A DNA stretch of 36,805 bases, from positions 1 to 36,805 of the forward strand of contig JABSOU010000004.1 in the NCBI GenBank assembly GCA_013215215.1, in the 5' to 3' direction. The number at the start of each line of letters is the position of its first letter. Position 1 is the first letter of the stretch. Positions 8,024 to 16,862 of this stretch are shown in pieces. Both the position numbers and the translations under genes were made by a program. The notes under the pieces were generated by a model. The model was not told the origin of the DNA. It made no database searches and saw nothing but the letters and a program-made list of their open reading frames with translations. This DNA is from Cognatishimia sp. GTDB taxonomy: Bacteria; Pseudomonadota; Alphaproteobacteria; Rhodobacterales; Rhodobacteraceae.

Positions 8024-9400
8024 GTGAAGGATCGGAGCAGCAGTCCGACCCATCGCGGGTTGGCGATTCTTGCGTCACTCTTGTTGTTTTTGGGGTTCAT
8101 GACCCCAGCTTTCGCAGCACCCTATGCTGCGATGGTGATCGACGCGCGCTCTGGCGAAGTCCTGCATTCTCGCAACGCTGACACTCGACTGCATCCCGCC
8201 TCCCTGACCAAAATGATGACGCTTTATATTGCCTTTGAAGCGGTCAAGAACGGCGAAATCACCATGGACACCAAAGTGCGTGTGTCCAAACACGCGGCTG
8301 CAGAACCCCCTTCGAAACTCGGATTGAAGTCCGGTCAACGCATTGCACTGCGCTATCTGGTGCGTGCTGCTGCCGTGAAGTCGGCCAATGACGCGGCCAC
8401 CGCTATTGGCGAGGCGATTTCCGGCTCTGAGGCAGCCTTTGCCCGCCGAATGAACCGAACGGCCAAAGCGCTCGGCATGTCCAACACCACATTCCGCAAC
8501 GCCCATGGGCTGACGGAATCCGGCCACCTGTCCACTGCGCGGGACATGACCACCATGGGGCGGCATCTGCTCTATGATTATCCGCAGTATTACAACCTCT
8601 TTTCTCGCACCTCGACCTATGCTGGCGTGCGCGAAGTCGCCAATACCAACCGTCGCATGCTGAGCTCTTATCGCGGTGCCGATGGCATCAAAACGGGTTA
8701 CACCCGCGCGGCGGGCTTCAATCTGGTCGCTTCGGCTGAACGTGGCAGCGAGCGGATCATTGCGACGGTCTTTGGCGGACGCTCGACGGCGACGCGGAAC
8801 GCTCGTGTGGCGGAACTTCTAGACTTGGGCTTCAAACGTGCGCCAAGCCGCGTTGCGCTGCGCAAGCCTGCTTTGCCGGTCTACAACGGGTCGCCGAACC
8901 AATCCGTTGGCAGCAAAACCGTCCGTGTCGCAACCGCCATCAAGAAAAGCCTGCGCCCCATGCTGCGCCCTGGATCAGCTGCCACACCCGCCGCAACGCC
9001 TCTGATTGCAGAGGTGGATCCCAATGCCATCAACCTCGGCATCGAGGACGCGCTTCAAGAAGCCAAAAGCGCCTCTCTGGTCAATAAAGAACCCACACGC
9101 CCTGCCCCCCTTATTGTCGAGGACCAAGAGCCTCAGGTCGTCACACGCTTGACCACATCTGGCGGTCGCCACTGGGGCATCAACGTCGGACGCTATACAA
9201 GCCGATACGCTGCCGAGAAAATGCTGCTCAAAACAGCCCTGTCAGAGATCAACACTCTGGATGGATCCCTGCGCAAAGTGGTCAAATCGAGCCGTGGGTT
9301 TGACGCAAACTTCATGGGGCTGTCCCGAGAAACCGCCGACCTCGCCTGTCGCCGCCTGCAAGCGCGGCAGATCTCTTGCTTTATGATCGGGCCTAGCTAA
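8024..9400 (+). CDS. Secreted D-alanyl-D-alanine carboxypeptidase with C-terminal SPOR domain
   Basis: A class A (DacA-like) penicillin-binding serine peptidase that trims the terminal D-Ala of peptidoglycan stem peptides in the periplasm. Starting from the GTG at 8024 (458 residues), a signal peptide with a hydrophobic core (about 13-26) ends at TPAFA-A near residue 31. The active-site motifs are S60-L-T-K63, S120-A-N and K223-T-G. A linker rich in Pro and Ala leads to a SPOR domain (about 385-458), which binds denuded glycan strands at division sites. An in-frame TTG at 7967 would extend the N-terminus by 19 charged residues in front of the signal peptide, which is unlikely. It converges on yejF. 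Confidence 0.93.
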   Translation: MKDRSSSPTHRGLAILASLLLFLGFMTPAFAAPYAAMVIDARSGEVLHSRNADTRLHPASLTKMMTLYIAFEAVKNGEITMDTKVRVSKHAAAEPPSKLGLKSGQRIALRYLVRAAAVKSANDAATAIGEAISGSEAAFARRMNRTAKALGMSNTTFRNAHGLTESGHLSTARDMTTMGRHLLYDYPQYYNLFSRTSTYAGVREVANTNRRMLSSYRGADGIKTGYTRAAGFNLVASAERGSERIIATVFGGRSTATRNARVAELLDLGFKRAPSRVALRKPALPVYNGSPNQSVGSKTVRVATAIKKSLRPMLRPGSAATPAATPLIAEVDPNAINLGIEDALQEAKSASLVNKEPTRPAPLIVEDQEPQVVTRLTTSGGRHWGINVGRYTSRYAAEKMLLKTALSEINTLDGSLRKVVKSSRGFDANFMGLSRETADLACRRLQARQISCFMIGPS

Positions 9401-9420
9401 GCGCCTACGCCTTGCACTTT

Positions 9421-9471
9421 GGATATTTTTGGCAAGAGAAAGAGGCGGGTTTCATCTTGCCCCAAATACTC
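9421..9471. terminator. Bidirectional hairpin with dispersed repeat, between convergent genes
   Basis: GGCAAG with an upstream AT-rich arm (9421-9436) can pair with CTTGCC and AAATA in CATCTTGCCCCAAATACTC (9453-9471). The element lies between the ends of the carboxypeptidase and yejF and probably ends transcription from both sides. Its right arm is one of three copies in the window of CATCTTGC-N3-AAATACTC (also 24948-24966 and 34472-34490). Confidence 0.55.
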
Positions 9472-9476
9472 GAATC

Positions 9477-11057
9477 TTAGGCGGGCACCGCCGCGAGAAG
9501 CTCTTTGGTGTAGTCGGTTTTGGGCGCTTCAAAGATCTCGGACGCCGTGCCGGTTTCCACCACATCGCCTTGTTTCATCACCATGATCTTGTGGCTCATT
9601 GCGCGCACCACATCGAGGTCGTGGCTGATGAAGAGATAGGCAAGGTCGTACTTCTTTTGCAGGTTCCGCAAGAGGTCCACGATCTGAACCTGCACCGTCA
9701 TATCCAATGCCGAGGTCGGCTCATCCAGCACCAGCAATTTCGGTCGCAGAATCATGGCGCGGGCAATGGCGATCCGTTGGCGCTGACCTCCTGAGAACTC
9801 ATGCGGGTAGCGATCCATTGTGGCGGGATCGAGCCCCACCTCTTCCATCACTTCGCCAACCAACACACGCGTGTCGCGCCCGTCTGGTTTGCCGTGCACA
9901 CCAAGCCCTTCGGCGATGATCTGTTCGCAGGTCATGCGCGGGCTGAGGCTTCCGAAAGGATCCTGAAAGACGATCTGCATGTCTTTGCGCAGTGCGCGAA
10001 GCTCGCGGGTTTTCAGATTGCGTATGTCGTTGCCTTGGAAACGGATTGGACCTTCGGAGCCGATAAGCCGCATGATCGCGAGTGCGAGCGTTGTCTTGCC
10101 CGACCCGCTTTCGCCAACGATGCCCAGAGTTTCGCCTGCTCTGACTGTGACCGAGGCTGAGTTGACTGCTTTGATGTGCCCGACAGTGCGCCGCAAAAGG
10201 CCGCGCTGGATCGGGAACCAAATGCGCAATTCGTCGGTTTGAGCGACAACATCAGCATCGTCGGACACAGGATCAGGGGCGCCTGCCGCGCGAGCACTCA
10301 GCAACGTCTTGGTGTAGTCATGCTGCGGGTTGGCGAAGATCTCTGAAACCGGACCTGCTTCAACGATCTCGCCGTCTTTCATGACGCAGACCCGGTCGGC
10401 AATTTGGCGCACGATTCCAAGGTCGTGGGTGATGAACAACAGCCCCATGCCTTCAGATTTCTTGAGGTCTGCAAGAAGTTCAAGAATTTGTGCCTGGATG
10501 GTCACATCAAGGGCCGTTGTCGGCTCATCCGCAATCAAGATGTCAGGTTTATTCGCCAAAGCCATCGCGATCATGACGCGCTGTCGCTGACCGCCGCTCA
10601 GCTGATGCGGATAGCTTGTGAGGCGCTCTAGCGGGTCTCGGATGCCAACTTTAGTCAAAAGGTCGATGATCCGGGCACGCGCGGCCTCGCCCACGATACC
10701 TTGGTGGAGCGCCAGGGATTCTCCGAGCTGCTTTTCCAACGTGTGCAGCGGGTTCAGCGAGGTCATCGGCTCTTGGAAGATAAAGCTGATGTCGTTGCCA
10801 CGCACTTTTTGAAGCAGCTTTTCGTCAGCGTTGACCATCTCTTGGCCATCGTAGGTGACCGAGCCAGAGACCGATGCGCTTTCGCCCAGCATCGCAACCG
10901 TCGACAGTGCGGTGACGGATTTACCAGACCCCGATTCCCCAACCAAAGCCACTGTCTCTCCGCGATCTAGCGAGAAAGACACGCCTTTGACCGCCTCAAA
11001 GGTTTGACCGTCCTGGCGGAAGCCAACACGCAGATCTTTGACCTCTAGGATACTCAT
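9477..11057 (-). CDS. yejF: Oligopeptide ABC transporter, fused double ATPase YejF
   Basis: The 526-residue protein holds two complete ABC ATPase domains in tandem. The first Walker A is GESGSGKS (40-47), followed by LSGGQRQRV and ILIADEPT. The second Walker A, GESGSGKT, starts near residue 315, followed by FSGGQRQRI and LVLDEPT. This fusion is typical of YejF, which powers the YejABE peptide importer (in enterobacteria linked to uptake of microcin C and defence against antimicrobial peptides). It is the last gene of yejA-yejB-yejE-yejF; its ATG overlaps the yejE stop in ATGA, suggesting translational coupling. The fused-domain architecture and gene order make the assignment firm; the transported peptide is not known. 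Confidence 0.95.
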   Translation of the reverse strand: MSILEVKDLRVGFRQDGQTFEAVKGVSFSLDRGETVALVGESGSGKSVTALSTVAMLGESASVSGSVTYDGQEMVNADEKLLQKVRGNDISFIFQEPMTSLNPLHTLEKQLGESLALHQGIVGEAARARIIDLLTKVGIRDPLERLTSYPHQLSGGQRQRVMIAMALANKPDILIADEPTTALDVTIQAQILELLADLKKSEGMGLLFITHDLGIVRQIADRVCVMKDGEIVEAGPVSEIFANPQHDYTKTLLSARAAGAPDPVSDDADVVAQTDELRIWFPIQRGLLRRTVGHIKAVNSASVTVRAGETLGIVGESGSGKTTLALAIMRLIGSEGPIRFQGNDIRNLKTRELRALRKDMQIVFQDPFGSLSPRMTCEQIIAEGLGVHGKPDGRDTRVLVGEVMEEVGLDPATMDRYPHEFSGGQRQRIAIARAMILRPKLLVLDEPTSALDMTVQVQIVDLLRNLQKKYDLAYLFISHDLDVVRAMSHKIMVMKQGDVVETGTASEIFEAPKTDYTKELLAAVPA

Positions 11058-12163
11058 GAGAAGGTCTTTCGTGGGTCAAAGGCATCGCGCACGCCTTCGA
11101 AAATGAAGATCAAGAGCGAGAGCATGATGGCGAAAGTGAAGAAGGCGGTGAAGCCGAGCCACGGCGCCTGAAGGTTCTGTTTTGCCTGTAGGGTCAATTC
11201 ACCCAAAGATGGGGCCGACGACGGCAGACCGAAGCCAAGGAAGTCGAGGCCCGCGAGGGTCGAGATCGTGCCCGTTACGATGAACGGCAACATGGTCAGT
11301 GTTGCGACCATCGCATTAGGCAGCATGTGGCGGAACATAATCGTCCAGTTGCTGACGCCCAGAGCTTTGGCGGCGCGGACGTATTCAAGGTTCCTTGCCC
11401 GCAGGAATTCGGCGCGCACGACACCCACAAGCGCGGTCCAGCCAAAGAGCACTGTTAAGAACACCAGGAGCCAGAAACTTCGCCCCAAAATCGCGAATAG
11501 GATGATGATGATATAGAGGCTGGGCGTAGAGCCCCAGATCTCGATCACTCGTTGGAAAATCAGATCGACCCAGCCACCGAAATAGCCCTGAATGGCGCCC
11601 GCTATGATGCCGATGATGCTCGCGCAGGTGGTCACAATCAGGGTGAAGAAGATCGACAACCGGAAGCCATAGATCACCCGCGCCATGACGTCGCGTTTGG
11701 TGTCATCCGTGCCCAGCCAGTTCTGCGCATTGGGCGGAAGAGGGGCCGCGCCGGGGCGTTCCACGGACGACGTGTAGGAGTAAGGGATCAGCGGCCAGAT
11801 CATCCAGCCTTTTTCAATCGCTTCGCCGTCGATCACTCCGTCTTGGGCGTCTTCGATATAGCCTTCGGGATCGTCAAAACAGAGCTCAAGCCCGCCGGTC
11901 TCGATCAGGCATTTCACCTCGGGATCGCGATAGCCTGCTTCGGTTTGGAAATCCCCACCAAAGGCCGTCTCAGGATAGAACTTGAAGATCGGCGTATAGA
12001 GGTCGCCGCGATATTGCACGAGGATCGGTTTTTCGTTGGCGATGAACTCCGCCATCAGGCTGAGACCAAAGAGCACGCAGAATATGATCAGCGACCAAAA
12101 GGCGCGGCGGTTGCGCCGGAAATTGCGCCAGCGGCGTTGGTTCAGAGGGGACATTTTGAACAT
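11054..12163 (-). CDS. yejE: Oligopeptide ABC transporter permease YejE
   Basis: Inner-membrane permease of 369 residues. After one N-terminal membrane segment (about 22-42) there is a long periplasmic insert (about 45-165) characteristic of YejE, then a five-helix permease core. The cytoplasmic coupling segment, YVRAAKALGVSNWTIMFRH, contacts the ATPase. The start at 12163 overlaps the last base of the yejB stop (TGATG), and the end overlaps the yejF start by four bases, so the three proteins are probably made in coupled fashion. Pairs with YejB to form the pore. Confidence 0.95.
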   Translation of the reverse strand: MFKMSPLNQRRWRNFRRNRRAFWSLIIFCVLFGLSLMAEFIANEKPILVQYRGDLYTPIFKFYPETAFGGDFQTEAGYRDPEVKCLIETGGLELCFDDPEGYIEDAQDGVIDGEAIEKGWMIWPLIPYSYTSSVERPGAAPLPPNAQNWLGTDDTKRDVMARVIYGFRLSIFFTLIVTTCASIIGIIAGAIQGYFGGWVDLIFQRVIEIWGSTPSLYIIIILFAILGRSFWLLVFLTVLFGWTALVGVVRAEFLRARNLEYVRAAKALGVSNWTIMFRHMLPNAMVATLTMLPFIVTGTISTLAGLDFLGFGLPSSAPSLGELTLQAKQNLQAPWLGFTAFFTFAIMLSLLIFIFEGVRDAFDPRKTFS

Positions 12164-13242
12164 CAGCCTTCCCTCCTCTCAAAGTCGATCCTTGGGTCGA
12201 TGAAGACATACATGAGGTCACTGAGGATCCCGACAACAAGACCGATGAGACCAAAGACGAAGAGGGTACCGAAGATCACAGGATAGTCCCGCGCGACAGC
12301 AGCTTCAAAACCGAGCCGCCCGAGGCCATCGAGCGAGAAGATGGTCTCGATAATCAGCGAACCTCCAAAGAAGACGCCGATGAATACCGCTGGAAAACCT
12401 GCGATCACGATCAGCATGGCATTTCGGAAGACATGCCCATAAAGCACGCGGCTTTCAGATAGGCCTTTGGCGCGGGCGGTCATGACGTAGTGCTTTTTGA
12501 TTTCATCCAAAAACGAGTTTTTGGTGAGCAAGGTCAGGGTCGCAAAAGCGGAGATCGTGCTGGCCAGAACCGGCAAAGTGATGTGCCAGAAATAGTCAAG
12601 GATCTTGCCATAGAGGCTGAGGTCTTCCCAACCGGAACTCACCAGCCCTCGCAACGGGAAGATGCGCCAGTAAGAGCCGCCCGCGAAAAGCACCACCAGA
12701 AGGATCGCAAACAGGAACCCCGGGATCGCATAGCCGATAATGATCGCACCCGAGGTCCAGGTATCAAATGGCGTGCCATCTTTGACCGCCTTGCGAATGC
12801 CCAGCGGGATCGAGACGATATAGGCAATCAAGGTCGACCACAGACCTAGCGTGATCGAGACCGGCATTTTTTCCAGCACCAATTCAAACACGCCGATCTT
12901 GCGGAAGTAACTCTCGCCAAAATCGAACTGCATATAGTTCCAGATCATCGTGAAAAACCGCTCGACCGGCGGCTTATCAAAGCCAAACTCACGTTCGAGC
13001 TCGTCGATGAACTCCTGCGGCAAACCGCGCGCGCCAACATAGCGGTCATTCCCAGCGCTTTCGGCAACCTCAGAGCCTCCGCCCGAAATGGCTTCAAACA
13101 CGTCCCCGCCCCCTTGGGCTTGAGCAATGATTTGCTCGATCGGCCCGCCCGGGACAAACTGCGTAAGGGTGAAGTTGATGACCATGATCCCAAAGAGAGT
13201 CGGGATCACGAACAACAAACGCCGGAGAATATACGCGCCCAT
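12163..13242 (-). CDS. yejB: Oligopeptide ABC transporter permease YejB
   Basis: Permease of 359 residues of the DppB/OppB type: the N-terminal helix [20 protein letters not shown] with the family FVPGGP motif, a Gly-rich loop of about 50 residues specific to the YejB branch, then five further helices and the coupling segment [19 protein letters not shown]. It starts seven bases after the yejA stop. With YejE it forms the membrane channel of the peptide importer. Confidence 0.95.
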   Translation of the reverse strand: MGAYILRRLLFVIPTLFGIMVINFTLTQFVPGGPIEQIIAQAQGGGDVFEAISGGGSEVAESAGNDRYVGARGLPQEFIDELEREFGFDKPPVERFFTMIWNYMQFDFGESYFRKIGVFELVLEKMPVSITLGLWSTLIAYIVSIPLGIRKAVKDGTPFDTWTSGAIIIGYAIPGFLFAILLVVLFAGGSYWRIFPLRGLVSSGWEDLSLYGKILDYFWHITLPVLASTISAFATLTLLTKNSFLDEIKKHYVMTARAKGLSESRVLYGHVFRNAMLIVIAGFPAVFIGVFFGGSLIIETIFSLDGLGRLGFEAAVARDYPVIFGTLFVFGLIGLVVGILSDLMYVFIDPRIDFERREG

Positions 13243-13249
13243 TTACGTC

Positions 13250-15142
13250 TTACCGCGCCAGAACACCTGCTGAGACAAGCTCAGCATTTTTGTCAGCTTC
13301 AAACCACCAGAAATCGAGTTCGCCGCGGGCGTAGTCAGGCAGCGGATCAGGGTAGCCATATTGGTCATAGAAGGCGACGGTGTGGACGTCTTTGAACCAC
13401 TGCGGCACCCAGAAGACTTCGGCGCGCAACACGCGGTCCAAGGCACGGACACCGACCCGCATTTCTTCTTTGGTCGTTGCGCCGACGACATTTTCGATCA
13501 GACGATCCACCGCCGGGCTGTTCAGGCCCATCAAGTTCCGAGAGCTTTCGTTGCGGGCTTCTGATCCGAACCATTGCTCAAGCCCGGTAGAGGGTTCTAG
13601 CGCCTGTGTCATGACGTGGGTGGTCAGATCAAAGTCATAGCTGCGTGTGCGGTCGGTTTCCTGTGCGGGGTCTACGCGGTTCAAAACGGCCTCAACGCCC
13701 AGACGTTTCAGGTTTTCGATGAAGGGATTGTGAATCCGGTCAAAGGCTGGCGAGCTATCAAGGATCTCGACGCTTAGAACTTCGCCGTCCTTCCGACGCA
13801 TACCGTCATCGCCGACGACCCAACCGGCTTCGTCAAGCAATGCAGAGGCTTTGCGCAGGTTGCCCCGATCCAGCTGACGTGCGCCGGACACAGGCGGCAG
13901 AATTGCTTCGTCCGTCAGGATCGACGCGTCCAACAGACCTTCATCGACCAGCGGTTTCAGCAAGGCCATTTCTGCGTCAGACGGCGTGCCGAGGGCTTCC
14001 ATATCGGAATTGCCCCAGAAGCCGTTCACGCGTTCATAAAGGCCAAAGAACAGAGACTCATTGGACCATTCAAAGTTGAACATCATGCCGATGGCTTCGC
14101 GAACGCGCTTGTCCTGGAATTTCTCGCGACGCAGGTTGAACACATAGCCCTGTGCCTGCGCAAGGTTGCCATTGTGCAGCTCTGTTTTGATGACGTGACC
14201 GTCGCTAAGTGCTGGGAAATTATAGCTGGTCGCCCAGGATTTCGAGCTGTTCTCGCTGCGGAACGTATATTCGCCGGCTTTAAAGCCCTCAAATGCCGCA
14301 GAACTGTCTGCAAAATATTCGATGCGGATCTGATCGAAGTTGTAGCGCCCGACGGACACCGGCAGATCCTCGGCCCAATAGTCGTCACGGCGTTTGTAGA
14401 CGACTTGCTGGTTGATCTCATAGCTATCAAGCTCATAGATCCCCGTGCCCATGATCGGCACCAAAGAGCTTTCATCCAGTCGCGCGCCGGTTTCTTCAAA
14501 CCACGCCTTAGAGAAGGCAGGGAAGATACCGGCAAGTCCAATGCGGTCGCGTCCCGGGCTGTCTGCATTGAATGAGAACTTGATGCGATGAGTGTCAAGG
14601 ATTTCCACGTCCGAGATAAACGCACCGAAGGCAGCGCGGAAGCTGGGCAGGCCTTGCTCCATAAAGAGGTCGAAGGTGAATTTCAGATCCTCGGCGCTCC
14701 AGCCTTTGCCATCTGGGAATGTCACATCATCGCGCAGATTAAAGATGACCCAGCTCAGGTCTTCTGGATATTCCATCGTCTCGCAAAGGAAGCAGTAGCT
14801 GGCAGTCGGATCATCGGCAAAAGTGGTGAGGATATCTTCGTGCCCAATTGACGGGCTACCGCCTGCGCGGCCTTTCCGTGTGTAGGGGTTAAAGCTGTCA
14901 AAGGTGCCCATGCCCCAGATCGCGATCTCTCCGCCTTTGGGCGCAGCGGCATTCACGTAGTTCAGTTGCTGATAGTCGGCCGGGTATTTCAAGTCGCCAA
15001 AGAAGTTATAGCCGTGGCTGATGGTGACATTCTCATCCGCGAAAACAGAGCTTGCGGCCATGACCATCCCAACGAGACTTGCTCCTGCAGTCCAGAGCTT
15101 CCAATCCAACGTCGCGGCTTTCACCTTGGCACCTGATGTCAT
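13250..15142 (-). CDS. yejA: Periplasmic oligopeptide-binding protein YejA
   Basis: A 630-residue family 5 extracellular solute-binding protein, the receptor of the Yej importer. A Sec-type signal peptide with a hydrophobic stretch (about 18-31) ends at SSVFA-D (cleavage after about Ala35). The mature N-terminus, with HGYNFFGDLKYP and later VNAAAPKGGEI and TFDSFNPY, is typical of YejA. It is the first gene of the operon; the 180 bases upstream (15143-15322) probably contain the promoter, though I see no clear boxes. There is no lipobox Cys, so it is soluble in the periplasm. Confidence 0.95.
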   Translation of the reverse strand: MTSGAKVKAATLDWKLWTAGASLVGMVMAASSVFADENVTISHGYNFFGDLKYPADYQQLNYVNAAAPKGGEIAIWGMGTFDSFNPYTRKGRAGGSPSIGHEDILTTFADDPTASYCFLCETMEYPEDLSWVIFNLRDDVTFPDGKGWSAEDLKFTFDLFMEQGLPSFRAAFGAFISDVEILDTHRIKFSFNADSPGRDRIGLAGIFPAFSKAWFEETGARLDESSLVPIMGTGIYELDSYEINQQVVYKRRDDYWAEDLPVSVGRYNFDQIRIEYFADSSAAFEGFKAGEYTFRSENSSKSWATSYNFPALSDGHVIKTELHNGNLAQAQGYVFNLRREKFQDKRVREAIGMMFNFEWSNESLFFGLYERVNGFWGNSDMEALGTPSDAEMALLKPLVDEGLLDASILTDEAILPPVSGARQLDRGNLRKASALLDEAGWVVGDDGMRRKDGEVLSVEILDSSPAFDRIHNPFIENLKRLGVEAVLNRVDPAQETDRTRSYDFDLTTHVMTQALEPSTGLEQWFGSEARNESSRNLMGLNSPAVDRLIENVVGATTKEEMRVGVRALDRVLRAEVFWVPQWFKDVHTVAFYDQYGYPDPLPDYARGELDFWWFEADKNAELVSAGVLAR

Positions 15143-15322
15143 CTGCGAAATCCTCCCAGCTTACGGCTGTCTTTATGCATTTCTTGGAATGTAACGTAGT
15201 TTGCAGACTCGACCAGACTCAAGCCGAGAATGATAAACTTGCGATGAAATCTTCGGCATTTGCGCGTTAAGTCGCCAATTGTCGCCGAGATTGCCCGAGT
15301 TCCCCCACCAATCGCGCAAAAG

Positions 15323-15354
15323 AAAAGGCCGGTGCACGAGGGCACCGACCTTTT
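15323..15354 (-). terminator. Intrinsic terminator of the cytochrome c gene
   Basis: Thirteen-base arms (15323-15335 and 15342-15354), GC-rich, flanked by A4 and T4. The single plus-strand C-A mismatch becomes U-G in the minus-strand RNA, so the hairpin is fully paired in the direction of the cytochrome gene, which ends 24 bases earlier. It separates that gene from yejA. Confidence 0.85.
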
Positions 15355-15377
15355 CCGAAATTCAAATATAGCTGCGC

Positions 15378-15905
15378 TTAGCTGCCTGCGCCCTGCAGAT
15401 AGGCAATCAGGTTTGCACGGTCCGCTGGCTTTTTCAGACCAGAGAAGCTCATCTTGGTGCCAGGTGCGAAGCCTTTCGGGCTTGTCAGGAAACCGTCCAG
15501 GTTTTCTGGGGTCCAGGTTTCCGCGACTGCGACCATCGCGCCGGAATAGGCAAAACCGTCTGCCGAACCGACGGCGCGGTTCACGACATTAAACAGGTGT
15601 GGGCCGGTGCCGTTCGCGCCATCGTCCAGCTTGTGGCACGCTTTACACTTGCCAAAGACCTTCGCGCCTTTGTCGACATCTGCCACCGCCAGAAGCTCTT
15701 CCAGGGACGGGCCTTCTTCGACCACAGCCGTGCTATCGGCTGCCGCGACTTCGATCTTGTAGCCTTTCTTGGCTTCTTCGCCGCCATGTCCATGGCCGCC
15801 ACCCATATGGTAGATGGTTTCCGCAGCCCAGCCACCCAGAAGGTAGATCAGCAGAGCACCGCAGAAAGCGCCGGTAATTTTGGTCAAAGTCATAGTGTCG
15901 AACAT
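15378..15905 (-). CDS. Membrane-anchored c-type cytochrome (c552/cy type)
   Basis: The 175-residue protein starts with an uncleaved membrane anchor (about residues 7-28). A His/Gly-rich stretch and an acidic, Ala-rich linker (about 33-75) follow, then a class I cytochrome c domain. Haem is attached at CKACH (87-91); Met152 in GTKMSF is the likely sixth iron ligand. This architecture matches CycM/cytochrome c552 and cytochrome cy of alphaproteobacteria, which carry electrons from the bc1 complex to terminal oxidases or, in phototrophs, to the reaction centre. It is divergent from pheA and followed by its own terminator. The exact name within this group is uncertain, so no symbol is given. Confidence 0.92.
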   Translation of the reverse strand: MFDTMTLTKITGAFCGALLIYLLGGWAAETIYHMGGGHGHGGEEAKKGYKIEVAAADSTAVVEEGPSLEELLAVADVDKGAKVFGKCKACHKLDDGANGTGPHLFNVVNRAVGSADGFAYSGAMVAVAETWTPENLDGFLTSPKGFAPGTKMSFSGLKKPADRANLIAYLQGAGS

Positions 15906-16022
15906 GCTACGTTATCCGTCTCGTGGCGTTTGACGGCTATCTATCCGCTTCCTTCTACCTTGCGCAAGCTATACTTACCGCGACCAATCGCCCACATTGG
16001 GAAAAAAGTGGAATTTTAGATC

Positions 16023-16862
16023 ATGACTCACCGCATCGCCTTTCAAGGAGAGCCCGGCGCCTATAGCCATGAGGCCTGCCGCAACGCGCGCCCTGACATG
16101 GAGGCCCTGCCCTGCGCGACCTTTGAAGAGGCCATCGCTGCGGTGAAAAATGGCGATGCGGCTTTGGCGATGTTGCCGGTTGAAAACTCGACCTATGGGC
16201 GCGTTGCAGACATCCACCGCCTGCTGCCGCAAAGCGGGTTGCACATCATTGATGAGGCCTTTGTGCGCGTTCACATCAGCCTTCTAGCGGTGCCCGGCGC
16301 GAAACTCGAAGACATCGAGGAAGCCTTCTCGCACCTTGTTTTATTGCCCCAATGCGCTGGGTTCCTGACTGAGCACAACATTCGCGGACGCGTCAGCCCT
16401 GACAATGCGCGGGCTGCACGCGAAGTGGCTGAAGCGGGCAACAAGGCCCATGCCGCGCTCGCCAGTGAACTGGCCGGCGAGATCTATGGTCTCAACGTTT
16501 TGGCGCGCCACATTGAGGATCACGATAATAACACTACGCGGTTCCTTATCATGTCACCCGAGGCGCAAATGGAACGCCGCGACGCGCCGCATGGCATGGT
16601 GACCAGCTTTGTCTTTCAGGTGCGCAACATTCCAGCCGCGCTCTACAAAGCCATGGGTGGATTCGCCACAAATGGCGTCAACATGACCAAACTCGAGAGC
16701 TATATGGTCGATGGCTCCTTCACCGCGACTCAGTTTTACGCCGAAGTCGAGGGCCATCCTGACGACGCAAGCCTCAAGCTGGCGCTGGATGAGCTGGGGT
16801 ATTTCACCAGCTACCTGCATATCCTTGGCGTCTATCCCGCAGCTCAGACTCGCCATACGTGA
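16023..16862 (+). CDS. pheA: Prephenate dehydratase
   Basis: This cytosolic enzyme converts prephenate to phenylpyruvate, the penultimate step of phenylalanine synthesis. The 279-residue protein has no chorismate-mutase domain. Catalytic-domain motifs include IAFQGEPGAYSHEA at the start, LPVENSTYGRV, and the TRF triplet (172-174) essential for catalysis. A C-terminal ACT domain (about 195-270, with KLESYM) should bind phenylalanine for feedback inhibition. Its TGA stop overlaps the GTG start of the sulfatase gene (GTGA at 16859-16862). Divergent from the cytochrome gene. Confidence 0.96.
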   Translation: MTHRIAFQGEPGAYSHEACRNARPDMEALPCATFEEAIAAVKNGDAALAMLPVENSTYGRVADIHRLLPQSGLHIIDEAFVRVHISLLAVPGAKLEDIEEAFSHLVLLPQCAGFLTEHNIRGRVSPDNARAAREVAEAGNKAHAALASELAGEIYGLNVLARHIEDHDNNTTRFLIMSPEAQMERRDAPHGMVTSFVFQVRNIPAALYKAMGGFATNGVNMTKLESYMVDGSFTATQFYAEVEGHPDDASLKLALDELGYFTSYLHILGVYPAAQTRHT

